DNA of 22,101 nucleotides from Paramacrobiotus richtersi (GCA_034698045.1 JAQGAU010001004.1:1-22101), one strand, 5' to 3'. Shown: positions 8,257-18,068, numbered from the stretch's first letter. The notes: generated from the sequence alone by a model not told the origin. Program-made: numbers and translations.

Positions 8257-8959
8257 TTACTGAAACTGCACATGCGTCTTGTGAACAAACCACTCTTGAC
8301 TGCAGCTGTCTGGTCTGGCCCAGCATTCGACTATTCCTCCGTTATGGTTGTACCAGTTAATTTTCAGGGTTACCGTCTGCTGACAATATAGTACGTCTGC
8401 GTTTGGGCTGGAGAAGTTCACCACAAAATTCATTTCTATCCCACTTCTGCCCCACTGAGCAATGCGATGAAGGGGGTGCTTTCGCGGCCCTAATATAAAA
8501 AGTCCACCGTATTTCCAGATGAAGTGCTTATCCGTATCAGGAACGCATGGAAACTTTACAGCGCAAGTGAAACTTGATTTTACCGCGCGGGACACTGAAA
8601 CGTTCTTCTGCGGTTCGACAAAGACATCCTGTAGTCCACGTGCATTGGGTCGCAGCGTATATTTCTTCTTCAAGCAGAATTCGCTTGTTCCATTTCGGCA
8701 CAGTTTGAAGCATTCAATGGTCCCGGAATCATAAAATGTGATGTTCTGAATGTACAGGAACACTGTAGTTCCTACACTGTTTACAGTGTAGCGGGAAGAA
8801 TCGGGATGGCGACCTGTCTGGATCAGTTTATCATTGTGCTTCCACATGTATTCAAGCGCTATGTCGCCAAGCTCTGTTTCCGGAGTGCAAGAAACAGCGA
8901 CAGTTTCTCCGATAGAGAACTGACTGACAATATTGAATATTCTGGCATCCGGACCGCGG
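8257..8959 (-). CDS. Two-Ig-domain protein, 3' terminal exon
   Basis: The frame is open from 8979 down to a stop at 8259-8257. A 3' splice site (CTTCAACGATCAG) ends at 8960, giving an exon of 703 nt that begins with the third base of a codon and encodes about 234 residues. The first Ig domain has the classic order: IGETVAVSC, then YMWKHNDKLIQTG (the core Trp), then LYIQNITFYDSGTIECF (the D-x-G-x-x-x-C strand F pattern). The second has VSRAVKSSFTCAV, FIWKYGG and GGIVECWA, and ends EWFVHKTHVQFQ. Extra cysteines in both domains and several N-x-S/T sites suggest an extracellular protein. No membrane helix follows, so it is probably secreted or is a fragment. I could not find the upstream exon with a signal peptide. 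The ATG at 8847-8845 lies inside the first Ig domain and is unlikely to be the start. Confidence 0.68.
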
Positions 8960-9344
8960 CTGATCGTTGAAGGGCAGTGTTATTGTTCACGATACCGCTC
9001 GCTGAATTGCTGCAGCAACTAAAAAAGCAGTCAGTAAGTGAACAAGCTGAACACATTAATTATGTACCTCTAATGACAGTGCCGGTTGTACAGCGTGTTG
9101 CAGCTACTGTTGGCTACAGTACAAAATGAGGAGACTAAGACCTAGCACCCTTAGGCAGTCTGCAACATAAGGAAAAAAGCGGTTGATGCGGTTACAGCAA
9201 CCCGAAATGGTCGGAATAGCGTCGTGGGTTGACTAACCTGACCGAACAAACATCGCATGCAGGCATTAAGTTTTTCTTAGAATTCTGGCCCGTTTACTTA
9301 CTGGAGTCGCCTGAGGTATCGTGCACGTGTATGAGATCGTATCG
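8960..9344. other. Upstream flank of the Ig exon, no gene found
   Basis: This should contain the intron and 5' exon of the Ig gene, but no exon with a start codon, hydrophobic leader and matching phase is visible. A second acceptor-like site (TGCTTTTTTAG, - strand, near 9020) leads into a frame stopped at 8982-8980 and is not used in my model. Confidence 0.5.
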
Positions 9345-9650
9345 ACCCGTCGTTATATGTGAACCGCCTGAGCATGCAGCGCAAAGTTTTGCCGTTAAAA
9401 TTAAGGTCATACACGCCGTACAGAGTTCGCTGACTTTACTGATGAATCGGTCTTTCACGCGAGCAACAGTGATCGGAAGAACAAACATGATGGTGGTTTC
9501 CGTACAGAGGAGATGGTGGTTTCTTTGCATGCCGCGGCACTTTGGTAGAGTAAGCTCTGACGGCTCTTCTACAATACTTTCAGGTGAGAAACTGTAACAA
9601 TGTTTAGAGCACCCACAGCGAATAACGTCCGGATACGTAACCGGTAAAAC
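9345..9650 (+). repeat. Inverted duplication, arm A
   Basis: Reading + strand, this matches the reverse complement of about 10440-10670. The best part is AGATGGTGGTTTCTTTGCAT (9511-9530) through GGTGAGAAACTGTAACAATG (9583-9602), aligned without gaps at roughly 75-80 percent by eye. An earlier block GAACCGCCTGAGCATGC...CATACACGCCGTACAGAG (9361-9426) also matches. Arm A has about 85 bp (9427-9510) missing from arm B, lying between two copies of CCGTACAGAG. The best frame in both arms ends with GEKL and aligns in phase for about 28 codons, so it could be a decayed exon, but stops in arm B argue against an active gene. Confidence 0.65.
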
Positions 9651-10104
9651 AATTCTCTATGCATTCGAAAAAGCACAAAAATCTGTAACCTGTTCTGAAG
9701 CACCATAAGATTCGGGAGATTGTGATTGATTCAAATTTGTTGCTTCGCAACAATTACAGACAACAGGTGCCTCTCGTGTATTCCGCAAAGAAACTGTAAG
9801 CTCAGCAGAGCAGACCGGTAACGTGAATGATGTATCTCTCAGAGTATCTGGCAAAGTCAGGAAACTTGGCAACCGGCAGTGACCTGCAGACGTATCGTAA
9901 TCCAGCTGTAAGGATACCTGCAGAACGAACTTTTCGAACTGTTGGTCTGAACTGAATTTTCGACTGCAAATTGAGAGATTGCATCAGTCATCAATTTTTT
10001 GGCAGCTTTCCGCTGCATGTAGCATTTGGCGATGTACGTCAGGTGTATCTACGTCTGTCTATCGTTATGAGCTGTAACAAACTATATGAGCTGTCTATAA
10101 CAAA
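9651..10104. other. Intergenic sequence, nothing recognised
   Basis: No exon or RNA gene is supported. Near 10067-10109 there is a short local duplication of a GAGCTGT...AACAAACT motif. The 60-72 codon open frames on both strands have no recognisable composition or motifs. Confidence 0.5.
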
Positions 10105-10420
10105 CTGTATCTCGGGCACTCGATCTCGGTCGCTGGAAAAATGCAACGGCAGTAAGCGATCAACACAAGGAAGATTAGTAGAGAGGTAGGCTTGTTCAGG
10201 TAAAGAAGCACGTTACTTGAATGGATAACTTGAGAAAATCCTACGTGACAGACTGAAACGGTAAGGAATCTCAAAACCTTCGCGCAATAAGAGGCCAACC
10301 ACTTCCGCCGCCTTTTGTATCGTCGAGTGTTGCGCCAAGGCTGTTAAGTTAGCATAGGCTCGGTCGAGTGCGCGCCAGTCGAACGGCATGTTCGATAATG
10401 ATGTCGGCCGATGAATAGCG
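10105..10420 (-). repeat. Interspersed repeat, copy a
   Basis: This matches about 10755-11085 (opposite strand) and about 18950-19275 (same strand). Shared anchors are CGATCTCGG followed by a GGCAGTAAGCGA-type block (10114-10160 with 19050-19092), GCACGTTACTTGAATGGAT with GCACGTTTCTTTGAATAGA, and ACGTGACAGACTGAAACGGT with ACGTGACGCACTGAATCGGT. It lies directly next to arm B in the same orientation, so arm B plus this repeat may form one element of about 560 bp. A 79-codon open frame (10213-10452, - strand) crosses into it, but the frame is not kept in the other copies. Confidence 0.62.
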
Positions 10421-10439
10421 CATTGAAGATCTGGTTTGC

Positions 10440-10670
10440 CGGGCAGCTTCATGTCATTTTCAACAGTCTACGTACCCGACCCTTACTCGCTGTGGAGCTC
10501 TAAATCATTGTTGCAGTTTCTCACCCGGTAGTGCTGTAGAGAATCCGTCAAAGTCTCCTTCATCATAGTGACCCGGCATGGAAAGAAACCTCCATCTACT
10601 CTATACGGCGTGTATGTTTATAACCACAAAATTCTGCGCAGCTGGCAGCATGCTTGCAAGCGGTTCATAC
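10440..10670 (-). repeat. Inverted duplication, arm B
   Basis: Reverse-complement partner of 9345-9650. It lacks the 85-bp piece that arm A carries and has only one copy of the CCGTA(C/T)AGAG motif that brackets that piece in arm A, as expected for a deletion between direct repeats (or a gain in arm A). Read on the - strand it has a GGTGAGAAACTG block that looks like a 5' splice site in arm A (CAG|GTGAG) and less so here (CGG|GTGAG). Confidence 0.65.
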
Positions 10671-10754
10671 ATGAATATGGCATTACAGTTGTTATCCGCA
10701 TTACCTAACAAATAACCGATGACATTTACGATCCCATCTCTTGACACTTAAGGA

Positions 10755-11085
10755 CCTTAAGGGCAGCGCAAAGCGACTGCCATCCTGTTGTACGAAGATT
10801 TTGAGATTTTTACCGATTCAGTTTTTCACATACAGATCTTGTGTGTTTAAGTTATCCGAGCTGTTCCACTGAAACAATTACCTCCGGGGTTGTTCGCATC
10901 CCGCCGTTCCCTTTTTCTAGCGACCGAGTCAATGCGATTAGTTATTGTAAGAGATCAATTATGTTTTGCGCGTAGCAGTACAAGACGAACGAACTTCTCA
11001 ATCATTTATCGCCGTTTTGAATTTGTGGTTGTGCATGCCTGCACGTTGTATTGCACTGCTGGACATCTGGTAGCTTAGCAGACAA
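10755..11085 (+). repeat. Interspersed repeat, copy b
   Basis: On the + strand this matches the - strand at about 18950-19275: GGGGTTGTTCGC...CCGCCGTTCCCTTTT (10887-10916), then GTAAGAGATCAATTAT (10948-10963, one base different in the other copy), then CAAGACGAACGAACTTCTC and CGCCGTTTTGAATTTGTG. The first half (ACGAAGATTTTGAGATTTTTACCGATTCAG near 10792) matches copy a. It points away from copy a, with arm B between them. Confidence 0.62.
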
Positions 11086-11208
11086 TCTGGCGAAACACGT
11101 GCTGTGTTTGGTTTCTGTATTCTTGTTCTTAATTGGTACAGTCAACATGCACGAAGATCTCAACATGGAAAAGTCTCTTTGCCATATCGTCATAAAACAC
11201 ATGGAGAT

Positions 11209-11281
11209 GTCTTCATGTTCATGCACCGCATCATATTTCTTATAAAATAAGAAAAATAATCGTGTGCATAAACATGAAGAC
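11209..11281. repeat. 73-nt foldback (imperfect hairpin)
   Basis: The outer arms GTCTTCATGTTCATGCAC (11209-11226) and GTGCATAAACATGAAGAC (11264-11281) pair with one mismatch. The inner part continues as a looser stem (TTTCTTAT...ATAAGAAA), so nearly the whole 73 nt can fold. This is compatible with a pre-miRNA-like hairpin or with a small palindromic insertion; no sequence match to a known family is claimed. Confidence 0.6.
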
Positions 11282-11380
11282 AAGATCTGATATCATTTGC
11301 TATAGTTATGCAGGAACAGATATTATTATCTGTGACGATAGCGTATGAAGCCTTCATAAAGCCCGTATAAAGCCCGTTTC

Positions 11381-11421
11381 GAGATCGAGACTGCTTTTAT
11401 AATAAAAGCAGTCTGGATCTC
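11381..11421. repeat. 41-bp near-perfect palindrome
   Basis: The arms GAGATCGAGACTGCTTTTA (11381-11399) and TAAAAGCAGTCTGGATCTC (11403-11421) pair over 19 bp with a single mismatch and a 3-nt centre. The loop is too small for a typical miRNA precursor. Confidence 0.7.
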
Positions 11422-11553
11422 CAAAAGAAGCTCACCGGAAACACAGATGGACTTCGTATTAAGATGGAGGAAAAGCCAACGAACTGGAAATCACAAACAG
11501 GATTCTAATTTTGACATCCCATATCCATTTCATTGGCATATTCCGTAAGGGAT

Positions 11554-11987
11554 ATGCAAATGTTTTCGAAATCGGACAGTATGGTGATGCGGCAACACCT
11601 AGCCGATATCAAGGAACTTCTTGCTTCTTCCGCGCAGACCGCTACAGGTGAGCATGTTAAAATAAGTTCTTTTTGTGCCGCTAAAGTAAACTATGAATGG
11701 TGTCGCCGTTGGGCGACAGAATAAGAAAGTGTCACAAGTTTTTGTCATGTGAGGGTATTTGTACCAACGACCGCTGAACTGCGATATTTTGGGTGGTACA
11801 AATTCAAATTTTACTGATCGAAATCTATCGCTTCGCACTTAGTGAGCTGCTAATAATTACAGATGCCGTCAGTCCTCTAAATGATCCCAGTTCGCAGCCG
11901 TCCTTTGTCCTGCGGTCTGCGGTCCTTTTGGTTCGGTTCAGATCAAAGACTGGGAAGCCGGTTGTGGAAGAAAACGCGGTCACGTGA
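11554..11987 (+). CDS. Possible small two-exon gene, unknown function
   Basis: A short frame starts ATG CAA ATG TTT at 11554 and reads MQMFSKSDSMVMRQHLADIK then ELLASSAQTAT before a strong donor ACAG|GTGAGC at 11647/11648. A matching-phase acceptor (AATAATTACAG) ends at 11861. It opens a frame beginning AVSPLNDPSSQPSFVLRSAV and ending TGKPVVEENAVT with TGA at 11985-11987, giving about 73 aa. Another in-phase acceptor at about 12078 (TTTTTAACTAG) would give a different tail. The first part has helix-like periodicity; I recognise no family. The evidence is only splice consensus plus open phase, so it could be chance. Confidence 0.25.
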
Positions 11988-14143
11988 CACTCATTCCTGT
12001 TCCGAATTCAGTTAAATTCAGAATTCAGAATTCAGTTATTAAATTATCAAAATGGCGAATTTTACTGTTTTTAACTAGGTAGCACTTCATCCTTTCGTGC
12101 TTGTAGACCGAGCGAGCTCAGAGATACCGCCAAAACGCAAAAAGTTTTATCCGAGTGCTTATCGATTAAAGATCTACTGTATAATGCGCACTCCACGGTA
12201 CAGACATTTAAACAACCAAATCAAATCATAAAAAACTGACACCACCAGGTTCGCCACAGTCGAAACGGCGTCACATGATCTTTTTACCTGAAATCCTAAA
12301 GCCGGCCACGTGCGCTATTTAACTGTAACACAACGCAAAAGTCAAGATAAAGGCCAGTTCTCTTTTTTACGACTGACAATAAGCTGAAGAGGTCAACAGT
12401 GCGTAGTTTAGATAAAACGGTCGCTAATAGGTTGATCGAATATTATAACAGCATTTTCGCTTGCAACAAACCAATACAGCGAGAATAAAATTTCGATATT
12501 GTCCGAGTTCGTTTCAGAAATTATTTTCTCTAAGCCTAGGCGGTTCCATTACGCCATAATCATAAGGCGTTACTCTGAAACATTTTTCTTACACATTACA
12601 CCAGAACGCATATCACAAGAAACGCTGGGGCGGCAGCCGAAGCCATTTCTTGTTTAAATATGCCACGGGAGCACTGCAACTATTGCGAAGTATTAAGACC
12701 AAAATCAGACTCATCAGACGTCAGAGACCCGACACCCAAGATCAGAGAATCGAAGTTACATAATTATTAAAATTCTTGTAGTATATTACATCAAAGTACA
12801 GTACTAAGAAATAATACGGTATATTAGCATATAACTTAGTTCAGTTGTACGCCAAAGTCTTTGAGCCAAAACTAGTTATACTTAAAGCTTTGATAATTTT
12901 TCCAATACAGTCCAGCCAAATATATTTTTTAAATATATTTCGTTCTGATAAATAGTAGCGTGCAGGAAAGCAGAGAAAGAGTGAACATTCATTGCCCATC
13001 TTAGTGCATTTTCCTTCAGAAAAAGTTATCAACTCGCTACGCCACTCATAACAGAGGAGTCAACGGGAAAGCCCATCCGGATATCCGGACTCACAGAATT
13101 ATCCCACCACAACAACTAATTTTCGGATAGATGAGAACACAGTATGAACTGAATGCAAAAAGCAGCATGAAAATCTAATGATAGATTTTCGAGATACAGG
13201 CAAGAAGCGAATTTTTTTTGGCCCAGTTTTCCAAGCATAAACCTCGCTCGCTTCGCTCTCTACGTCAATTATGCGACCAATCACTGTATATGGTCAAAGA
13301 GTTAACTAATATTTTTTCTTAAACCGGTGTGATTTCCCTCATCGTCTTGGTAGACGCGGTGATGAGTTAACGTGGTGGTGATACAGTGAGGTCTAATGCG
13401 TTGGGTGTTAAATGAACAAACGATGCTTGTTAGCGTAATTGATAGTTTCATTGATTCCAAACGCCGATGAGCACTGTAGGCAGTTTCCGTCCGTCTGACA
13501 TTTGGCACGGTTTATTTCTTGTCATTTTGTGGTATCTATGAACTACACAAGGTGTGATGGTTTACCGTATCGTGTATATCGAGATACTCAAACAGAAAGA
13601 AAACACACAGGGCTTAATGACACGCATTGTGGACTACACGTATTATAGCATGGTACAGCAATAAACGTTGTGGACTTGGACTTCGGAGGAAGGTTCGGAC
13701 AAGGCGTTTGAATTCTGTAATAAGTGTTGCTGAACTTCTTCCTTTTATGAATCACCCCATGGCGCATGGTCCGGCCAGGAACACTGTCTTTTCGTGAATT
13801 GACCATTACCCGCTCTACAACATTCTATGTGTTTTACCAAGAAATTAGGAATGTTAACATGCTATCATGTTAACAAGAATGTGTCCCTCTTATTCACACT
13901 TACTGTTTCAGTTCAACCCACCCGCTGGCATTTTTGTTGTTCATAAAAACCGTTTTATCCATAGCTATTCACTCCTAATATACTGCTTCACACGAAATTT
14001 ACTTTACTGTCTCCTTTGATCGCTAGAACACACTTATCTCTATAAAACTTAATGAAATTTTAAGAAACGATGGCACAAAGAAATGAACTTTGTTAAAAAC
14101 AACAAGAGGAGCTTTACTCTTCTGCATTGCAAACGGGTTATTC
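11988..14143. other. Intergenic region, AT-rich, no gene recognised
   Basis: About 2.1 kb without a supported gene. Small items seen: TTCAGAATTCAGAATTCAG-type short repeats at 12008-12036, the palindrome TCCGGATATCCGGA near 13076-13089, and the small inverted repeat GTTAACATG...CATGTTAAC near 13852-13874. Open frames of 60-73 codons on the - strand (12841-13806) have no recognisable motifs or splice context. The left part could hold the 3' end of the small + strand gene and the right part the 3' UTR of the Hsp70-like gene. Confidence 0.5.
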
Positions 14144-16226
14144 TTAATGTTTCTTGTTGAGAAACTTCAGGAAGCAAGAACGTGCTTGTCGTTCCGGAAA
14201 TACGATCCGGACAGATGCGTCACATGGCAGCTGGACAGTGCAGGCACAATGGTCACTTTTATCTTCTTTCCATTTGAAGCAATCGTAGGACAAAACATCC
14301 AGAGCCGCTATTCTTCCAGTGCTTAGGACCAGTGCACACTGTTTGATAAAGAGCTTGGTGTAAGTTGATTCGTGGTGCACGGCAACAATAACACCCGGGC
14401 GCAGATTCTCCGTTGTGGTTGTCGAGTCACTGTTGTTGCGGATCTTGTCCGATGTACAAGCGATGAATGTTGCCGACTTCGCCGACGTACATGGGGGATC
14501 CAAAACAGGAAGCCCTGTTTCGCACAAAAAAGTTTCAGTCTTCTCTATAATAGCGAAAGGTCACTGACTGATTACTGATATAATCGAAAGAGACGATGAA
14601 GATCAGTACGCTACCGAAAACTAGCAGCCTTGCCACGTTGCCAACGAATTAGACTGTTTGGCATGCCCTACTGACAGAAAAATGTGCAGATTGTATATAC
14701 TTACGTTCTCCGTGATACATTTCCATCAGCCGGTTGTGGTACTCGAGTAAAAGCAGTCGGTTATGGTCCATTGGTTTGCTTCGCCAGTACATGGTACCGA
14801 TCACCCTTTGCGAGCCGCTTGGGTCTGCCAAAATATCCAGCTTTATCTTCGATTCAGGTCTTCCTTGTTCGGAGCTACTAAGCAGTATGTCTTTGCCCAA
14901 GACAAGTTCCATGAACGTGTGGCTATCATCGCATAGTTTAACGCAATGAGAATCAATCCCAGCCATTCTTTTAACAGAGAACTTTAGATTCAGCCTAGTT
15001 TCACAAGTCTTTTGGATTTCGTTTACTCCCATCGTAGTTTGACCTGAAAATGCGCTTGTAAACCGACTTTTGATGCGATCATTGTCGTCCAGATATGGCA
15101 AAACCGCCCGTTGGTTGGTTACGACAGGTCCTTGGAACATGCGATAAACACGATCTATGTCAAACAGTAATCCCTGCTGTAATTCTAGTAACTCGTTCTC
15201 ATCCAGATGACATGCCACAGCTGCTCCTAAGCATCTTCTTCCCATAGTAATATCGGCAAAAACGGACTCTTTGCAGCGTCCTTGAAGCACTTCCCACAAT
15301 AGTTTATGCTTCCCGGTGAAAACTGCTCGAATCCCGCCACTGATTACCGGCATGCTCTTTAGCTCATTGACCACAAACTCTTGGATATCATTAAGCAATG
15401 GCAATACGCAACTGTTATGCATGGCTTCCGTGATGGTAACAGACCTGGGTCCGTATTGTAGACTAATGTGGACGCTGTCCACTTCTCCCTTACTTATTGG
15501 TGCCATTTCTTTATGACAGTGTTTTTTAAAACTTTTGCAGGAGTCGCCTTCTAGGGTAAGATGGCCGTTCTTCTTGAATTCAGTAATGCACAGTTCAAAT
15601 AACCTTTCTCTGATAACCGCCACACATTTCGGCTTGATGGCGCTTTTCAGTTTGCTGATATGTCGGTTGTCGTGGACCTGGAAAATGTCCATTTCGAAAT
15701 CGTTATCTCCTGCATGGAATACCACAACGTAGTTCAAACCGGCTAAACTGAAACCGGTACCTGGCATCGCTGCAGCCAAAAGTACCGCTGCAGAATCCGG
15801 AATAAGAAAGGCGTTGTTCACTCCCGCTCTTTTCCAAGCTAGAAGGATCGTCTCCCGGGCGTCGCCACTTGTGCCGGCCATTACTACATTTGGCACGACA
15901 GTTACCACTTTTTCAAAGGGAGAAAGAGAGAGCCGTTCGATCTGATTTCTGATGTACATAAAAAGGTTTTCCAAAATCACGGAACAAGAAGGACTACAGT
16001 TACCGGTAGCTAAGCAGGTCAGATCCGTTCGCAGGCAGGAAAAGTATCGGTAATGTTCTGTTACGTTTAGTGCAACGTAACGATCTGCTTCTTCTCCAAA
16101 ATAATGTTTTTTCGAGTTTATTAGATGGACGCATGTTGAGGGGAATCGCATACACTCCTGTGGGGTTCCGTTCCGAACCGACATCACCGTAACACTGGTG
16201 TACCCGATTTTCAGACCGATCTCCAT
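14144..16226 (-). CDS. Highly divergent Hsp70-like protein with eroded ATP site
   Basis: Two exons, 16226-14705 and 14514-14144, join across a 190-nt intron (donor C|GTAAGTATA, acceptor TTTTTTGTGCGAAACAG; phase 1) to give 630 aa, the normal size for Hsp70. Residues 3-15 (IGLKIGYTSVTVM) stand where Hsp70 has its first phosphate loop, but the aspartate is Lys6. Residues 106-154 (EKVVTVVPNVVMAG... RETILLAWKRAGVNNAFLIPDSAAVLLAAAM) match the VTVPAYF...AGL...EPTAAAIAY region. Residues 167-182 (VVVFHAGDNDFEMDIF) replace the DLGGGTFD loop with His171, Asp174 and Asp176. Residues 301-340 (AVFTGKHKLLWEVLQG...RCLGAAVACHL) replace the VGGSTRIP...GAAV region. ATP hydrolysis is therefore doubtful. The rest would be a beta-rich substrate-domain equivalent; no EEVD end is present (it ends FLNKKH). 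The ATG at 16226 is preceded by CTTTCACGCTGCTTAG, a good acceptor, so a 5' non-coding exon is likely; the frame upstream has no other ATG. The hypothesis is a pseudo-chaperone or fast-evolving paralogue. Confidence 0.75.
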
Positions 16227-17066
16227 TTCTAAGCAGCGTGAAAGTAAGTACAGAATACGTAAATTTAACAAAATAAACCCTGAATCGGCCTAATCTAGTT
16301 TAAGTCTGAGCTGTTTGTGGAGAAACAAACAAAAAACGATGTAACGCAAGACTGCAAGTTACGGCTAAGGTGACTACCGTGGCAGTGCGTTCATGGTCAA
16401 AACGCACACTTTCAATTTATTTCTAATGAACTGTATGTTCCGAAGAACTGGTTCAGTATTTCCGACGTACAACGTATAGGGTTTGCTGATTTGTGGTTTA
16501 TCAAAGGATCATGTCATTTACAATCAGATGAGACTTTTAGCTATATTGGTGTACATGATTCAGTCGGCCGCGGAATGTATGTCATAAGGCTTTTAAGACC
16601 CACCTCACTCTTACTCATTCTATGGGAGCGCTGTCAGTATGATGACAACATTAGCAGACTTCCGTCCGAACCCAGCAAATGACGCGATGTTTACAACTGC
16701 AAGTGTCGTTAATTTTGGTTCACGGTGATATCTCTGAAAGATTGTGCGATCATAAGGCCAGTACATGCGCAAAAGCAACTGCAGTGCCGCCAAAAATAAT
16801 ACAGTAGTACTTGTATGATAACAGAATTATCAGGTCGAGCAATTTACGCATATATATGCATAAAAGTCATAACCGTATCTTCGTACAACTCGCGCCGGTA
16901 CTCTCGTACAGCTCAAACTACATAAAGCCTAGACTGTATGTGTTGCAGCACTCGAAAGCTAGAACAACAAAGCAAATTGGGGCTCGTACGCTACAACATC
17001 TTCAACAAAAGTTTTGCGTACTACATCCTTAGGTTTATGTTTTCCCGAATCGCAGGTATTCTGTTT
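16227..17066. other. Upstream region of the Hsp70-like gene
   Basis: No coding exon is seen. It presumably holds the promoter and perhaps a 5' UTR exon of the Hsp70-like gene. I found no clear heat-shock element (three or more inverted GAA blocks) or convincing TATA box by eye. Small open frames (63-73 codons) have no support. Confidence 0.45.
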
Positions 17067-17122
17067 CTCACCTGCTAAAATATGCTTGTCCAGAATGGGA
17101 CAAGCACATTTTAGCAGGTGAG
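17067..17122. repeat. 56-nt near-perfect hairpin
   Basis: The arms of 25 nt, CTCACCTGCTAAAATATGCT... (17067-17091) and its complement (17098-17122), pair with one mismatch around a 6-nt centre. Read on the - strand the mismatch becomes a G-U wobble, so a - strand transcript would form an unbroken 25-bp stem. No flanking duplication is evident. Confidence 0.75.
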
Positions 17123-17227
17123 CTGATTCTTCATGGCCTGGCCTGTTGGCTTCGATATCCACTGTTTGTTCTTGTTTTCGGCTGTCGCTTCTGCTTTCTT
17201 AAGTTTGTGAGGTATTTGTCCAGTTCA

Positions 17228-17286
17228 GGCAAGCCGGCGACAACTGTTTGTGAACAGTGTTCACGAGCAGTTGTCGGCGGCTTGCC
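17228..17286. repeat. 59-nt near-perfect hairpin
   Basis: The arms of 28 nt, GGCAAGCCGGCGACAACTGT... (17228-17255) and its partner ending GGCGGCTTGCC (17259-17286), pair with three non-Watson-Crick positions, two of them G-U wobbles on the + strand, around a 3-nt centre. It lies only 105 bp from the previous hairpin but is unrelated in sequence. It is GC-rich in an otherwise AT-rich stretch. Confidence 0.75.
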
Positions 17287-18001
17287 GCTTCGACCTGCAA
17301 AATAGCATTATATTAGAGACACCATACAGATATTACAGTCTGTACAGATAATTGGGTTTGATGGAAACAGTCACGTTAGACACTTATTCAACTCCCGAAG
17401 AGGATCCTTCCCGGTATTCACGCCAGAGGGATAATTCATTAACGCACTCGAGGTGATTTCTTAATCGATCTGTATTGACTCGAGAGCGATTAGGAGATAT
17501 CAACTCTTATGCGTCGAATGAGTCCAGTTCTGTTGGCTCGGTTGCTGCATTGCATTGCAGGCACAAGTTATTTATAATTAGTGGCTTACAATTAGCTTGT
17601 ACAATTTTGTGTGCGCATTTCTCAACTTCACATGTGCTAGCACTGTATGGGTGACCTTTAACAGCGGATGCTGTTGACAGACTTCAAGCGTGATCTACCG
17701 GCGAATGACACAAACCGGAGCTCTGAACACAGTGCCCTTTTTGTCATCCTTGTCTCCTACATTTCTCAGGCTCGAAACAACTCTACACAGCCAGTCTCCT
17801 TGTTATCAGCCTTTCGCCGATTTATGTCTAAATCGTGTTTCGACTGCTCCAATTTATACAGCACAGAGTATAGGCGTGAACGTATATTCTTAGTAGTAAA
17901 TCGCCATGTGAGTAACCATTTGAACAACTGATTTTTTAACACCCTTTCAAACTAGTTGCATGACGAATAATATATTACAGACTGTATACGAAATTGTATT
18001 A

Positions 18002-18068
18002 AATTAAGATATCACGTTCCACGGTACCGCCGCTCATCATGAAGTACCAAGCAAAAGATATCTTAATT
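18002..18068. repeat. 12-bp perfect inverted repeat with 43-nt spacer
   Basis: AATTAAGATATC (18002-18013) and GATATCTTAATT (18057-18068) are exact reverse complements. They could be short terminal repeats of a tiny insertion or a chance AT-rich match. Confidence 0.5.

Larger units (their letters stand above)
11086..11553. other. Intergenic sequence with two foldbacks
   Basis: No gene is supported. The region holds the hairpins at 11209-11281 and 11381-11421. A roughly 38-codon open stretch at about 11370-11510 (+) has no start, no splice partner and no family resemblance. Confidence 0.5.

Noticed and set aside
8859-9056. 65-codon - strand frame with a hydrophobic, Cys-rich start that could be a leader for the Ig gene
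   Set aside because: It overlaps the first Ig domain in a different phase and ends in a stop inside it. No splice junction would join it to the Ig frame.
10213-10452. 79-codon - strand frame (contains ALDRAYANLTALAQHS) as a real gene
   Set aside because: It looked protein-like, but the homologous repeat copies at 10755-11085 and 18950-19275 do not keep the frame, so I treat it as repeat sequence. It could still be a decayed exon.
16227-16271. Upstream extension of the Hsp70-like frame starting at a TTG codon
   Set aside because: TTG starts are not expected in an animal nuclear gene. The stretch contains a pyrimidine-rich acceptor ending in TTAG just before the ATG at 16226, so it is more likely intron.
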